Positions 1-7,200 of a stretch of DNA of 8,023 nucleotides are shown here, one piece after another. The translations under genes and the position numbers were made by a program. This DNA comes from Kiritimatiellia bacterium. GTDB taxonomy: Bacteria > Verrucomicrobiota > Kiritimatiellia > RFP12 > UBA1067. A model generated the notes under the pieces. That model was given only the letters and a program-made list of their open reading frames with translations, ran no database searches and was not told the DNA's origin. Location of the stretch: positions 1 through 8,023 of the forward strand of contig JAFRNO010000485.1 of assembly GCA_017430155.1 (NCBI GenBank), given 5' to 3'. Position 1 is the stretch's first letter; each line of letters starts with the position of its first letter.

Positions 1-1
1 C

Positions 2-976
2 GGCGATTACAAGTACACCAACGTCGTCGATGGCGTGGAGGTGGTCAGTCCCAACGTCATGACGAGCATCGTCAACCAGGCGGGCGGCACCTTCCGCACG
101 ACGGGTTACTACACCGCCGGCGAGGAGGACGGTATCCGTCTCGGCCACTACACGAATGCGCGAACGACCTGGAACATGACAGGCGGCAAGCTGATCGTCG
201 GCGAGCCCTACCGCCTCAACATGGCCATCGCCGGACAGTCCACGTTCAACATGTCCGGCGGCGAGGTGTTCACCACGGAACTGGACGTGAGCGGGCGGAC
301 GAGCGGCACTGGGTTCGGCATCTGGAACATGACGGGCGGCGAACTGAACGTCGGCTCAAACGGCATCCAGAAGACGAGCACGAAGAACGTCGCCTACGAG
401 ATCAACCTGGGCGGCGGCGTGGTGCGGGCTTCGGACGCAAGGGGCTTCACTTCACCGCTGAAGATGAACCTGACCGGCGCGAGCGGGACGAACGTGACGT
501 TCGACACCCAGGCGGCGGCGGTGACGCTCTCGGGCGTCCTCTCCGGCGCAGGCGGCCTCGCGAAGGCGGGCACGGGCACGCTCACGCTCTCTGGCGCGAA
601 CACCTACGCGGGCGCGACGCGTCTCCTGGACGGCACGGTCGCCTTCACACAGGCGTATCCGGGCGGGGACCTGGAGCTGCCCGCCGCCGCGACGGGCGGA
701 ACGTCCGCACCGCTTCTCACAGCGCCATCCTTCGCGTTCGCCGCCGGGAAGGGCGTGCGCGTGACGGAGGCGGACGCGCTCGACGCCTCCACTTTCGGCC
801 CGTCGAAGACGCTCGTCTCGTCCACCACGGCGCTGGCGGCGTTGCCGTCGCTCGCGCTGGTGGCCGCGGACGGCACGCCGCTCGCGAACGACGGCAAGTG
901 GTATCTCTACCTGACGGACGGCGGCAAGACGCTGAAGTTCGGCCCCGTGCGCGGCACGAAGATTCTTCTGCGGTAG
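2..976 (+). CDS. Secreted beta-helix-like protein with autotransporter-associated repeat, 5'-truncated
   Basis: The reading frame is open from the first bases of the window, so the true start lies upstream; 324 residues are visible. GTG at 35 is in frame but has no reason to be the start. Residues 57-115 carry three copies of a beta-strand repeat starting W/F-N-M-[T/S]-G-G (bases 170, 245 and 323), spaced 25-26 residues. Residues 174-215 are a clear autotransporter-associated beta-strand repeat (the PATR family, TIGR02601/PF12951), with GTGTLTLSGANTYAG as its core. Such repeats build right-handed beta-helices in surface proteins. No autotransporter beta-barrel follows: the chain ends about 110 residues later in GTKILLR. 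The region GGGVVRASDARGF (about 138-150) and the C-terminus align by eye with the next gene, so the two look paralogous. The substrate or partner is unknown. Export and surface location are inferred from the family, because the N-terminus is missing. Confidence 0.85.
   Translation, partial: GDYKYTNVVDGVEVVSPNVMTSIVNQAGGTFRTTGYYTAGEEDGIRLGHYTNARTTWNMTGGKLIVGEPYRLNMAIAGQSTFNMSGGEVFTTELDVSGRTSGTGFGIWNMTGGELNVGSNGIQKTSTKNVAYEINLGGGVVRASDARGFTSPLKMNLTGASGTNVTFDTQAAAVTLSGVLSGAGGLAKAGTGTLTLSGANTYAGATRLLDGTVAFTQAYPGGDLELPAAATGGTSAPLLTAPSFAFAAGKGVRVTEADALDASTFGPSKTLVSSTTALAALPSLALVAADGTPLANDGKWYLYLTDGGKTLKFGPVRGTKILLR
521..646 (+). other. Autotransporter-associated beta-strand repeat (PATR) domain
   Basis: The encoded segment runs from VTLSGVLSGAGG through KAGTGTLTLSGANTYAG to LLDGTVAF. 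It matches the known PATR pattern L-x-G-x-G-x-L-x-K-x-G-x-G-T-L-x-L-[S/T]-G-x-N-T-Y-[S/T/A]-G-x-T almost throughout. It is the best-conserved recognisable domain in the window and anchors the annotation of the two beta-repeat proteins. Confidence 0.9.
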
Positions 977-980
977 CTTT

Positions 981-1016
981 GTAGCGGGAGCCGACCAGGT
1001 GGGGTGTAGCGGGAGC
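981..1016. repeat. 11-bp direct repeat GTAGCGGGAGC, two copies
   Basis: GTAGCGGGAGC occurs at 981-991 and again at 1006-1016, a 25-bp period, starting 4 bp after the stop codon of the first gene. The second copy runs directly into the hairpin element at 1015-1061. The arrangement looks like one partial unit followed by a longer unit of a small dispersed intergenic repeat. The function is unknown. Confidence 0.7.
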
Positions 1017-1061
1017 GGCCGCGCTTGTCGCGGCCGTATGGAGAGCCGCCATCTTGGCGGC
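1015..1061. repeat. Two-hairpin intergenic repeat, copy 1
   Basis: Hairpin 1 pairs 1016-1023 (CGGCCGCG) with 1029-1036 (CGCGGCCG) around a 5-nt loop, and a G-T pair 1015/1037 can close the base. Hairpin 2 pairs 1045-1051 (GCCGCCA) with 1055-1061 (TGGCGGC) around the loop TCT. Bases 1038-1061 are identical to 3958-3981. There is no T-tract, so this is not a canonical intrinsic terminator. Its position 38 nt after a stop codon fits an mRNA 3'-end structure or a REP-like element. It separates the first gene from the promoter of the second. Confidence 0.75.
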
Positions 1062-1070
1062 TGGAGGTAG

Positions 1071-1105
1071 AGAGGACAAAAGACAGAGGACAGAAGACAA
1101 AGGAT
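1071..1105. repeat. Degenerate 7-bp tandem repeat (purine-rich)
   Basis: Five consecutive heptamers read AGAGGAC, AAAAGAC, AGAGGAC, AGAAGAC and AAAGGAT. Units one and three are identical, and the purine/C pattern is kept in register in the first four. It lies between the hairpin element and the promoter of the next gene. This looks like a simple-sequence intergenic repeat; no function can be read from it. Confidence 0.7.
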
Positions 1106-1112
1106 AGGTAGC

Positions 1113-1140
1113 TGTGAAGTCCTGAAAACCAAACTTCGCA
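1113..1140. promoter_or_regulatory. Imperfect inverted repeat just upstream of the -35 box
   Basis: TGTGAAGT (1113-1120) pairs with ACTTCGCA (1133-1140) at seven of eight positions, plus one G-T, around a 12-nt spacer. It ends one base before the TTGACA box of the second gene, where an activator or repressor site could sit. Operator function is inference from position and symmetry only. Confidence 0.35.
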
Positions 1141-1141
1141 A

Positions 1142-1172
1142 TTGACAAGACGGGGAGGGGCAATGATAAAAT
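1142..1172 (+). promoter_or_regulatory. Sigma70-type promoter for the 907-residue protein gene
   Basis: A perfect -35 box TTGACA lies at 1142-1147. With a 17-bp spacer the -10 is GATAAA (1165-1170, four of six matches); with 19 bp it is TAAAAT (1167-1172, five of six). Transcription would begin near 1178, giving a leader of about 30 nt that carries the ribosome binding site. The local sequence is less GC-rich than the genes. Confidence 0.65.
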
Positions 1173-1192
1173 AAGGACGTTTTCGTTTCTTC

Positions 1193-1198
1193 AGGAGG
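1193..1198 (+). promoter_or_regulatory. Ribosome binding site AGGAGG, decides start at 1208
   Basis: A full AGGAGG lies 9 nt before ATG 1208 but only 3 nt before the in-frame GTG at 1202. The spacing favours the ATG. The protein from 1208 also begins with a textbook signal peptide (MKKMLMM). Confidence 0.8.
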
Positions 1199-1207
1199 AT
1201 TGTGCCC

Positions 1208-3931
1208 ATGAAAAAGATGCTGATGATGTCCCTTCCGCTGGCCGTTGCCTCGTTTGTCGTTGGCAATGCGGTACATGCGGGAACTTTGTCGATTGACGTT
1301 CCCGCTGGTCAGACGAACTCCTACACGAGCGCGATCGGCTCGGACGTGACCTCGATCACCAAGACCGGCGGCGGGCGGCTGCACCTCGCGCAGGGAACGA
1401 CGCAGAACGCGTTCGCGGGAACGATCAACATTAACGACGGCACGCTCGGCGCGGACTCGCCGCCCAACTTCGGTAAGCCGACGACCGTGACGGTGGCGAA
1501 TGGCGCGACGTTCGACCTTTCGGCGATTGCGGGCAACTCGTCTGCGGGATCCATTGCCAACGCGAACCTCGTGATTGCGGGCTATGGCGCGGGCGATGCC
1601 GGCGCGTTCCGCCGCGCAACGGGCGGCGGGCAGGATTATCTCCTGAAGAACATCACGTTGACGGCTGATTCGATGTTCTACAATGCCGTCCGGTGCGGTG
1701 CCTCAGGCGGAACGATTGATCTCGCCGGCCATACGCTCGAGAAACGCGGCGGCGGCGAGTTCCTGTTCAACGGCGCGGCGGTGAGGAACATGGGCCGGTT
1801 GATCGTGAACGGCGGCACGTTGACGATCCAGGGAACTGGTTGCCGTTTTGACGGCGACGAGTCGAATGTCGTTTGGGGCAAGAGCGGCACGCTCACCCTG
1901 TGGACGACGCCAGGGATTGAGTACGCACCGAAATGGACGCTCGTGGTGTCCAATACCTTTACTCTCGCAACTGGATCTGTCTACGGTCAGGGGAACGTCT
2001 GGAACGGGCCAGTGGAAGTGGAGTCCAACGCGACGCTCTATGTCAGCTTCTGGGATGCCAACGCCAACACCACGCTGGCGGGACCGGTCCGGAACCGAGG
2101 AACGCTGATAAAAAACGCCAATGGCACGCTAGTCTTCTCCGGGGCGACGACAACGAATCACTACATCAACGGAAACGCACGAATCCGCTACACGGGTGAC
2201 GGGACGGGGCGTCATGAAATTGGCGCGTGCACGATTGCCAATTCCTTCGGACGGATAGATTTCGAGAACGCGGGTCACGTACACCTCTACAACAACACGT
2301 TCTGGATGGCCGGGAACGGGAACAACTTGAACACGATTTCTGTCTCCAACACTGTCCTCGAAGGCCTTGTCGGCAGTTCCTACAGGGCGATCCGTCTGGG
2401 TTGTGATGCTGGTTACAACGGGCGGTTGATCGTCGAGAACGGGGGCGTGGTATCGAACAAGCTGACCATCGGCCACCTCGGGCGCGGCGCGGTCTACCAG
2501 CGCGGCGGCGAGGTCTACTGGAGAGCGGACGACAGCAGCGCGTCCGAGACCTTTGGCTCGTACAACTACGGGTTCTACGGACTGGACGCTGGAGTCTGCA
2601 CTCGTATAGGCTGGATGGGGACGGGTATCTGGAGCACGAACTCCTGCAGCTTCTTCGTGCAGCGCGGCGGCATGTTCAAGTCTATCAACGGCACGATGAC
2701 AATGGGCGGAAGGGGATTCGCCGAATTGTACGTAGGAGGCGGCACAAACACGCAGTCGGCCATCATGCTGGGATCGTCTGCGGACTATCCGCAGGCCGAT
2801 GCCGGTACGATCACGGTTGCGAACAACGCCGTGCTCTCGTTGGGACGCAACAGGCTCACCGCCCAACACACGAATGGTTTCTGCGCCGTGGTCAATCTCA
2901 ATTCTGGTGGCAGTCTCACATGTTCCCGCATTTCGGCCGTGGGACTGGGAAGCCATTACGGATCGGATTTCTTCCTCAACTTCGACGGCGGTGTGCTGCG
3001 CCCGGCCCAGGCATGGGGCTTTACGGACCAGTGGAATGCGTCGGCCAACGATCCGACGCGCGCGACCGTGTATGACGGCGGAATCGTCATGGACGCAAGC
3101 GAGTGCGCGGCGGACGCCGCCGTCTCGCGCATCCCGTTCCCGTTCCAGCGCCCCTATGGGAAAGGCATCAAGGCGATTGCCCTGCCGCCGGCGGACTCGC
3201 CGTTCTGGACGAAGAATTTCCTCGGCCCCACGCGCATCCGCATCTCCGGCGCGGGCAAGGCGGCCACGGCGCTCGTCGACTTCGACCTCGCCACGGCGAA
3301 GCCGAAGGGCGTGATCGTGACCGGCGCGGGCTTTGGCTACGACGACAGCACGACGGCGACGGTTGCTTCCTGGGACGGCAAGACGAACTACCCGTGTGCC
3401 GTCACATTATTCGAACACGAGGCGAAGGGCGGTTTCACGCTACGCGGCACGTTGGGCGCGACGCTGATCGCGGCGAACACGTGGGGCGGCCCCACGACGG
3501 TGGAAAGCGGTACGCTGACGTTTGAAACCGCCGCCTCGTATCCCGTCGGGTCGCCGCTTGTGATGCGACCGGCCGGCGCCGTCAATTTCAACAACGTCGC
3601 ACGGACGCTCCCCTCGATCACGGGCGCAGGCACGATCGGAAACGCGAACGTGACCGTGACGAACAGCCTCAGTTTCTACATGGCGGACGCGTCCACGAAC
3701 GCCTATCTGCACCTGACGGGCAAGCTCACCCTCGGAACGGGTACGACGGTGTCGGTGCTCGATCCGGAGAACCTGACGAAGGACGGCTCGAACGTCGTCA
3801 TCGCCAAGGCCGACGGCGGCATCGAAGGCAAGCCAGCGCTGGAGGGGCTGGACAACAGGTGGCTTCTCTATGTGCGCGGCAACGAACTGCGTTTCGGCTA
3901 TGCGTCGGGAACGCAGATTCTCCTCCGCTGA
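1208..3931 (+). CDS. Secreted beta-repeat surface protein, PATR-like, 907 residues
   Basis: The product starts with a Sec signal peptide: MKK, a hydrophobic core, then cleavage expected after VHA (residue 24). The mature chain is almost all beta-repeat sequence rich in G, N, T and V. PATR-like segments are visible at about 46-80, 292-330 and 741-772 (L-R-G-T-L-G-A-T-L...NTWGGPTTVESGTLTF). Around 588-603 it resembles the first gene (F-x-L-N-F-D-G-G-V-L-R-x-A). Residues 679-720 form a different small repeat: GAGKAATALVDF, then KGVIVTGAGFGYDDSTTATV. This resembles the G-x-G-A-x-A...V-T-x-G-G-x-G-Y repeats known from many extracellular proteins. The C-terminus (about 885-907) matches that of the first protein and ends GTQILLR. 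There is no catalytic motif, no beta-barrel and no PEP-CTERM or LPXTG anchor. It has its own promoter and is bounded by hairpin elements on both sides, so it is probably a single transcription unit. The role is most likely structural or adhesive at the cell surface. Secretion is well supported; the function is not known. Confidence 0.88.
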   Translation: MKKMLMMSLPLAVASFVVGNAVHAGTLSIDVPAGQTNSYTSAIGSDVTSITKTGGGRLHLAQGTTQNAFAGTININDGTLGADSPPNFGKPTTVTVANGATFDLSAIAGNSSAGSIANANLVIAGYGAGDAGAFRRATGGGQDYLLKNITLTADSMFYNAVRCGASGGTIDLAGHTLEKRGGGEFLFNGAAVRNMGRLIVNGGTLTIQGTGCRFDGDESNVVWGKSGTLTLWTTPGIEYAPKWTLVVSNTFTLATGSVYGQGNVWNGPVEVESNATLYVSFWDANANTTLAGPVRNRGTLIKNANGTLVFSGATTTNHYINGNARIRYTGDGTGRHEIGACTIANSFGRIDFENAGHVHLYNNTFWMAGNGNNLNTISVSNTVLEGLVGSSYRAIRLGCDAGYNGRLIVENGGVVSNKLTIGHLGRGAVYQRGGEVYWRADDSSASETFGSYNYGFYGLDAGVCTRIGWMGTGIWSTNSCSFFVQRGGMFKSINGTMTMGGRGFAELYVGGGTNTQSAIMLGSSADYPQADAGTITVANNAVLSLGRNRLTAQHTNGFCAVVNLNSGGSLTCSRISAVGLGSHYGSDFFLNFDGGVLRPAQAWGFTDQWNASANDPTRATVYDGGIVMDASECAADAAVSRIPFPFQRPYGKGIKAIALPPADSPFWTKNFLGPTRIRISGAGKAATALVDFDLATAKPKGVIVTGAGFGYDDSTTATVASWDGKTNYPCAVTLFEHEAKGGFTLRGTLGATLIAANTWGGPTTVESGTLTFETAASYPVGSPLVMRPAGAVNFNNVARTLPSITGAGTIGNANVTVTNSLSFYMADASTNAYLHLTGKLTLGTGTTVSVLDPENLTKDGSNVVIAKADGGIEGKPALEGLDNRWLLYVRGNELRFGYASGTQILLR

Positions 3932-3939
3932 GCCTCCCG

Positions 3940-3981
3940 TCCGTGCGGCCCTCCCGCATGGAGAGCCGCCATCTTGGCGGC
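3940..3981. repeat. Two-hairpin intergenic repeat, copy 2 (possible terminator)
   Basis: Hairpin 1 pairs 3940-3948 (TCCGTGCGG) with 3954-3962 (CCGCATGGA), nine pairs including one G-T, around the 5-nt loop CCCTC. Hairpin 2 pairs 3965-3971 with 3975-3981 and is identical to hairpin 2 of copy 1. An alternative fold pairs 3940-3946 with 3982-3988 around hairpin 2. The element begins 8 nt after the stop codon of the 907-residue protein gene. No T-tract follows, so rho-independent termination is uncertain; protection of the mRNA 3' end is equally possible. Confidence 0.7.
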
Positions 3982-3995
3982 GCACGGAGATAATA

Positions 3996-4033
3996 AATGT
4001 CGCGAAATTGAGAAAATGAAATCTCGCGACATT
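3996..4033. promoter_or_regulatory. Perfect 10-bp inverted repeat with 18-nt AT-rich spacer
   Basis: AATGTCGCGA (3996-4005) and TCGCGACATT (4024-4033) are perfect inverse complements. The spacer 4006-4023 is AT-rich and contains GAAAATGAAAT. The repeat opens the AT-rich stretch 3990-4115, which differs clearly from the GC-rich genes. It could be a protein-binding site, an RNA hairpin at the end of the upstream transcript, or an element end. It lies about 130 bp before the next promoter, so direct control of that promoter is not obvious. Confidence 0.5.
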
Positions 4034-4162
4034 CGTGCGACACAATTCATGAAATTGCACGTTTTCCAGATCATATTGAAGAAACGAAAATCAGAATTCT
4101 TAATATTGTTCCTTTTGTCGCGGGAAAGGAGTGTCTTAGATCATGAGCCTCTCGTTGGCGGT

Positions 4163-4191
4163 TTGCTCATTCGGGCGAACTTTGCTATACT
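4163..4191 (+). promoter_or_regulatory. Extended -10 promoter for the LamG-like gene
   Basis: TATACT (4186-4191, five of six) is preceded by TGC, giving the extended -10 pattern TGnTATAcT. A weak -35, TTGCTC (4163-4168, three of six), lies 17 bp upstream. Transcription would start near 4198, a leader of about 30 nt, similar in length to that of the previous gene. This placement also rules out translation from in-frame starts further upstream (3974 or 4049). Confidence 0.6.
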
Positions 4192-4212
4192 TTCCGCAAA
4201 GGAAAAGGTGAC

Positions 4213-4220
4213 GGAAGGAG
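4213..4220 (+). promoter_or_regulatory. Ribosome binding site GGAAGGAG, decides start at 4229
   Basis: GGAAGGAG ends 8 nt before ATG 4229. The frame is open back to before 3974, but those starts lie upstream of the promoter and lack an equal binding site. The sequence after 4229 encodes a plausible signal peptide. Confidence 0.75.
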
Positions 4221-4228
4221 CGTACCGC

Positions 4229-7200
4229 ATGACGGAACTGGACAAGAAGCTGGCAAAGGCCGCGCGCGAATGCGGCGCTGTGGTTTTGATGGTCGCGACA
4301 AGCGCGACCCTCCCATTGCTGGCCGGCGTGAAGTACTGGGACAACCCGGCATTCAGAGCGTTCGACGTGGGCGACTACGCGTCCGGCGCGGTGTGGCACT
4401 TCGACGGCATCCGCAACGTGGGCGCCAACCAGCCGCACTCCACCACGGCGACCACGTGGAAGAACATCGGCTCGTCCGGATCGAGCAACGACGTGTGGAT
4501 CCGCTACCGGAACGCGGCGGGCAACGGCTGGGCCAACAGCAGCGCGCCCGCAAGCCTCGGCGTCGTCGACGGGCGCAACCTGGGCTCATGGACGGAGAAC
4601 GGCTTCGTGTTGACGGGCGACAGCGAATGGCGCACGGGCAGCGGTTCCATCAGCACGGGAACCGACTACACCTTGCAGATGGTCGTGGAGGCCACCGTCA
4701 TCGGGCAGGCGGTCAACTTCCCCTATTTCATGTCGGTGAATGCGAGCGTCTTCGCGTTTAACATGGACAAGGCGGCATATAAGCTTAACTGGACGACCCA
4801 GAGCACGTCCGGTCCCTATCCTTTCATGTCTGGCACCGCGTTCAGTTACATAACGGCGATCATCAACAGTTCGGACAACACGGCTACGTTCTTCGATGGC
4901 ACGACGCCGCCCACCTCTGGCAACGGCTTCAAGCAGTACGATTCCGTAATCGGGAGAAACGAGACGGGCTACTGCATCGGCGGCAGCACGAGCGCCGGCA
5001 ACTGCATGGCGGGAACGATCCATGCCTACCGTTACTACAAGCGCGTGCTCACGCACGAGGAGCTCATGTGGAACCGCGTGGTGGACGAGGCGCGCTTCTT
5101 CGGCCGCCGGGCGCCGCTTCCAGCCACGAACGTTGTCGTCACGGCGAACTGGCCGCGCGTGGGCGGATTCCAGCCCAACGGCCACTACTACGTGGATTCC
5201 GGAGATTTCACAATTACGGCACCGGCATCGACCAACATCTACGGCCGCGCTTACACCTGCACCGGCTACACCCTCGAAACCTGGGATGACGCAACGGGCA
5301 CGTGGTCCGCTCCCGTCTCCTCCGATTCGCGCTCCTACACGTTCACCTACCCCTCGGCGAAGGTGCGCCTCACGTGGCAGTGGACGGCGGGCGACGGACT
5401 CGTCACCTACGATCTCGACGACTACGTGTGGGACGGACTCGTCTGGTTCTACGACGGCATCCGCAACGTCGGGCGCAACCGGCCGCACGACACTACATCC
5501 CTCGACTGGAAGAACCTCGGTTCGTCCGGCGCGTACAACGACCTCTTCCTCCAGCGCAGCAACGCGGCGGGCACTTCCTGGTTGACCGCCGGCAGCCTCG
5601 ACATCGCCGATGGTTGGGATCCTGGCAGATGGACGGACGACGGGTTCACGTTCATTGGCAAAAGCCGATTCCGCAGCGTCGTTCCGGTGGCGTTCGGGAC
5701 CAGCTACACCTTCCAGGCATTCGTTCGCGCGAGCAGCGGTTACATGTTGTCGGCGCGGGCTGTGGATTGCTCCATCTTTGTTGCATCGGACGGTTCCCTC
5801 AGGTGGAACATACAGACGAATGAAACTCCGCCGCGCATCGCGGGCGCTCTGCCCCACACCGGCTACGTGACGGCCATCCTCGACGATACGGACTTAACGG
5901 CGAAGTTCTTTGACGGCATCACGCCGCCGGCCGAAGGCGTCGGCTTCAAGCAGTTCGACTCTCTGGACCTGTTTTCCGACACGGCGTATAGCATCGGTGG
6001 GGCCTACGACCCGCCAACCGGGCTGAACGGCACGATCAAGTTCTTCCGCTATTACGATCGCGTACTGACCGACGAGGAACTCGCGTGGAACCGCCAGGTG
6101 GACAACTACCGCTACTTCGGTCCGCCTGTCACGAACGTGATCGTCGCCACTACCAATCCCAATCTCCACGGCAACGAGGCGGAAGGCGCGTACGAGGTCG
6201 TCGGTTCGCATACCTTTACCGCGCCCGCGACCCTCACAGCGAAGGGCATCACCTACACCAACGACGGCTACACGGTCGAAACGTGGGATGGCTCCGCGTG
6301 GACCGCTTGTGCGGCCCACGCCGGTACGTCTTACGTTTATACGACGGCGGCCGGCAAGGTGCGCCTCACCTGGAAGTGGAAGGCGACGCACGGCCTACGC
6401 ACCGCCGCGGACTATGCCTTTGACGACTACTCACAGGCCGGCCTCATCTGGAACTACGACGGCATCCTCAACATTGGCGTGGAGAAGTCCCATTCGACGA
6501 ACACGACGACGTGGGTGAACCTCGGCTCCGCCGGAGCGATCTGCAATCTCGTGCGCTACAAGATGGCGGAAGGCGATTTAGGCGAATGGAAGGACGACGG
6601 ATACGAGTTCCGCGGGTACACGCGGTTCAGGGCAGGTTCCGCCGTGGTCGGACCGGTCAAGGGCCATACCATGCAGATACTCCTGGACGCCGATGTGAAC
6701 AGTCAGGGCAAGGATAGCACATATGCCGCATCCGTGATGTGGGATGCCATGTCCATTGGCCTCTGCAAGTCCACCTCGAAACCGCTCTTCTGGTTCACGC
6801 AGAGCCAGAACCGCCTCCTCGTCGACGATTCGACGTCTTACGATTACGCCACTGCGCTTTTCGACTACGACGCCAAGACGGCGGCATTCTTCAGCGGCAC
6901 GACGCCGCCGACCTCGGGAATCGGCTTCAAGCAGTTCTCCTCGGTGACCGCGCGCAACACGACTGGCTACGGACTGGGTTGCACCAGCACCGCGTCGGAC
7001 GCGCTCACGGGCATCGTCAAGATGTTCCGCTGCTACGACCGCGCGCTGACGCAGGAGGAGATCGTGCGCAACCGCAACGCGGACGCCGCGCGCTACTACG
7101 GCGCGCTCGCGACGACGAACGTGCTTGTCGCGGCGGGCGGCGGCGTCCAGGCCGAGACGGGCGCGTGCAAGGTGGAAGGTTCGTGGACGTTCACGGCGAC

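Noticed and set aside
1015..1061. Intrinsic terminator.
   Set aside because: The stems are strong but no run of T follows either hairpin, so it is listed as a repeat element with termination only as a possibility.
1071..1105. CRISPR array.
   Set aside because: The repeat unit is only 7 bp, without spacers.
1180..1193. A 14-base match in inverted orientation between 1180-1193 and 4077-4090 (TTTTCGTTTCTTCA).
   Set aside because: A single 14-base inverted match in 8 kb is close to chance, and the two sites have different contexts (leader in one, upstream region in the other).
452..1384. Long arginine-rich frame on the - strand covering the end of the first gene and the intergenic region.
   Set aside because: It overlaps a well-supported gene, crosses the repeats and promoter, and is low-complexity R/A/P sequence typical of the antisense of GC-rich genes.
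3986..4011. CGGAGATAATAAATG resembles the ribosome binding site and start of the phosphoesterase gene.
   Set aside because: The reading frame from that ATG (3997) encodes only four residues before a stop.
3974..4228. Upstream in-frame extension of the LamG-like gene, including ATG 4049.
   Set aside because: It lies upstream of a good extended -10 promoter and has no comparable ribosome binding site. ATG 4229 has a strong site and starts a plausible signal peptide.
4586..5857. Long - strand frame of 423 codons inside the LamG-like gene.
   Set aside because: It is an antisense shadow of a gene whose three-fold protein repeat confirms the + strand frame. No motif was recognised.
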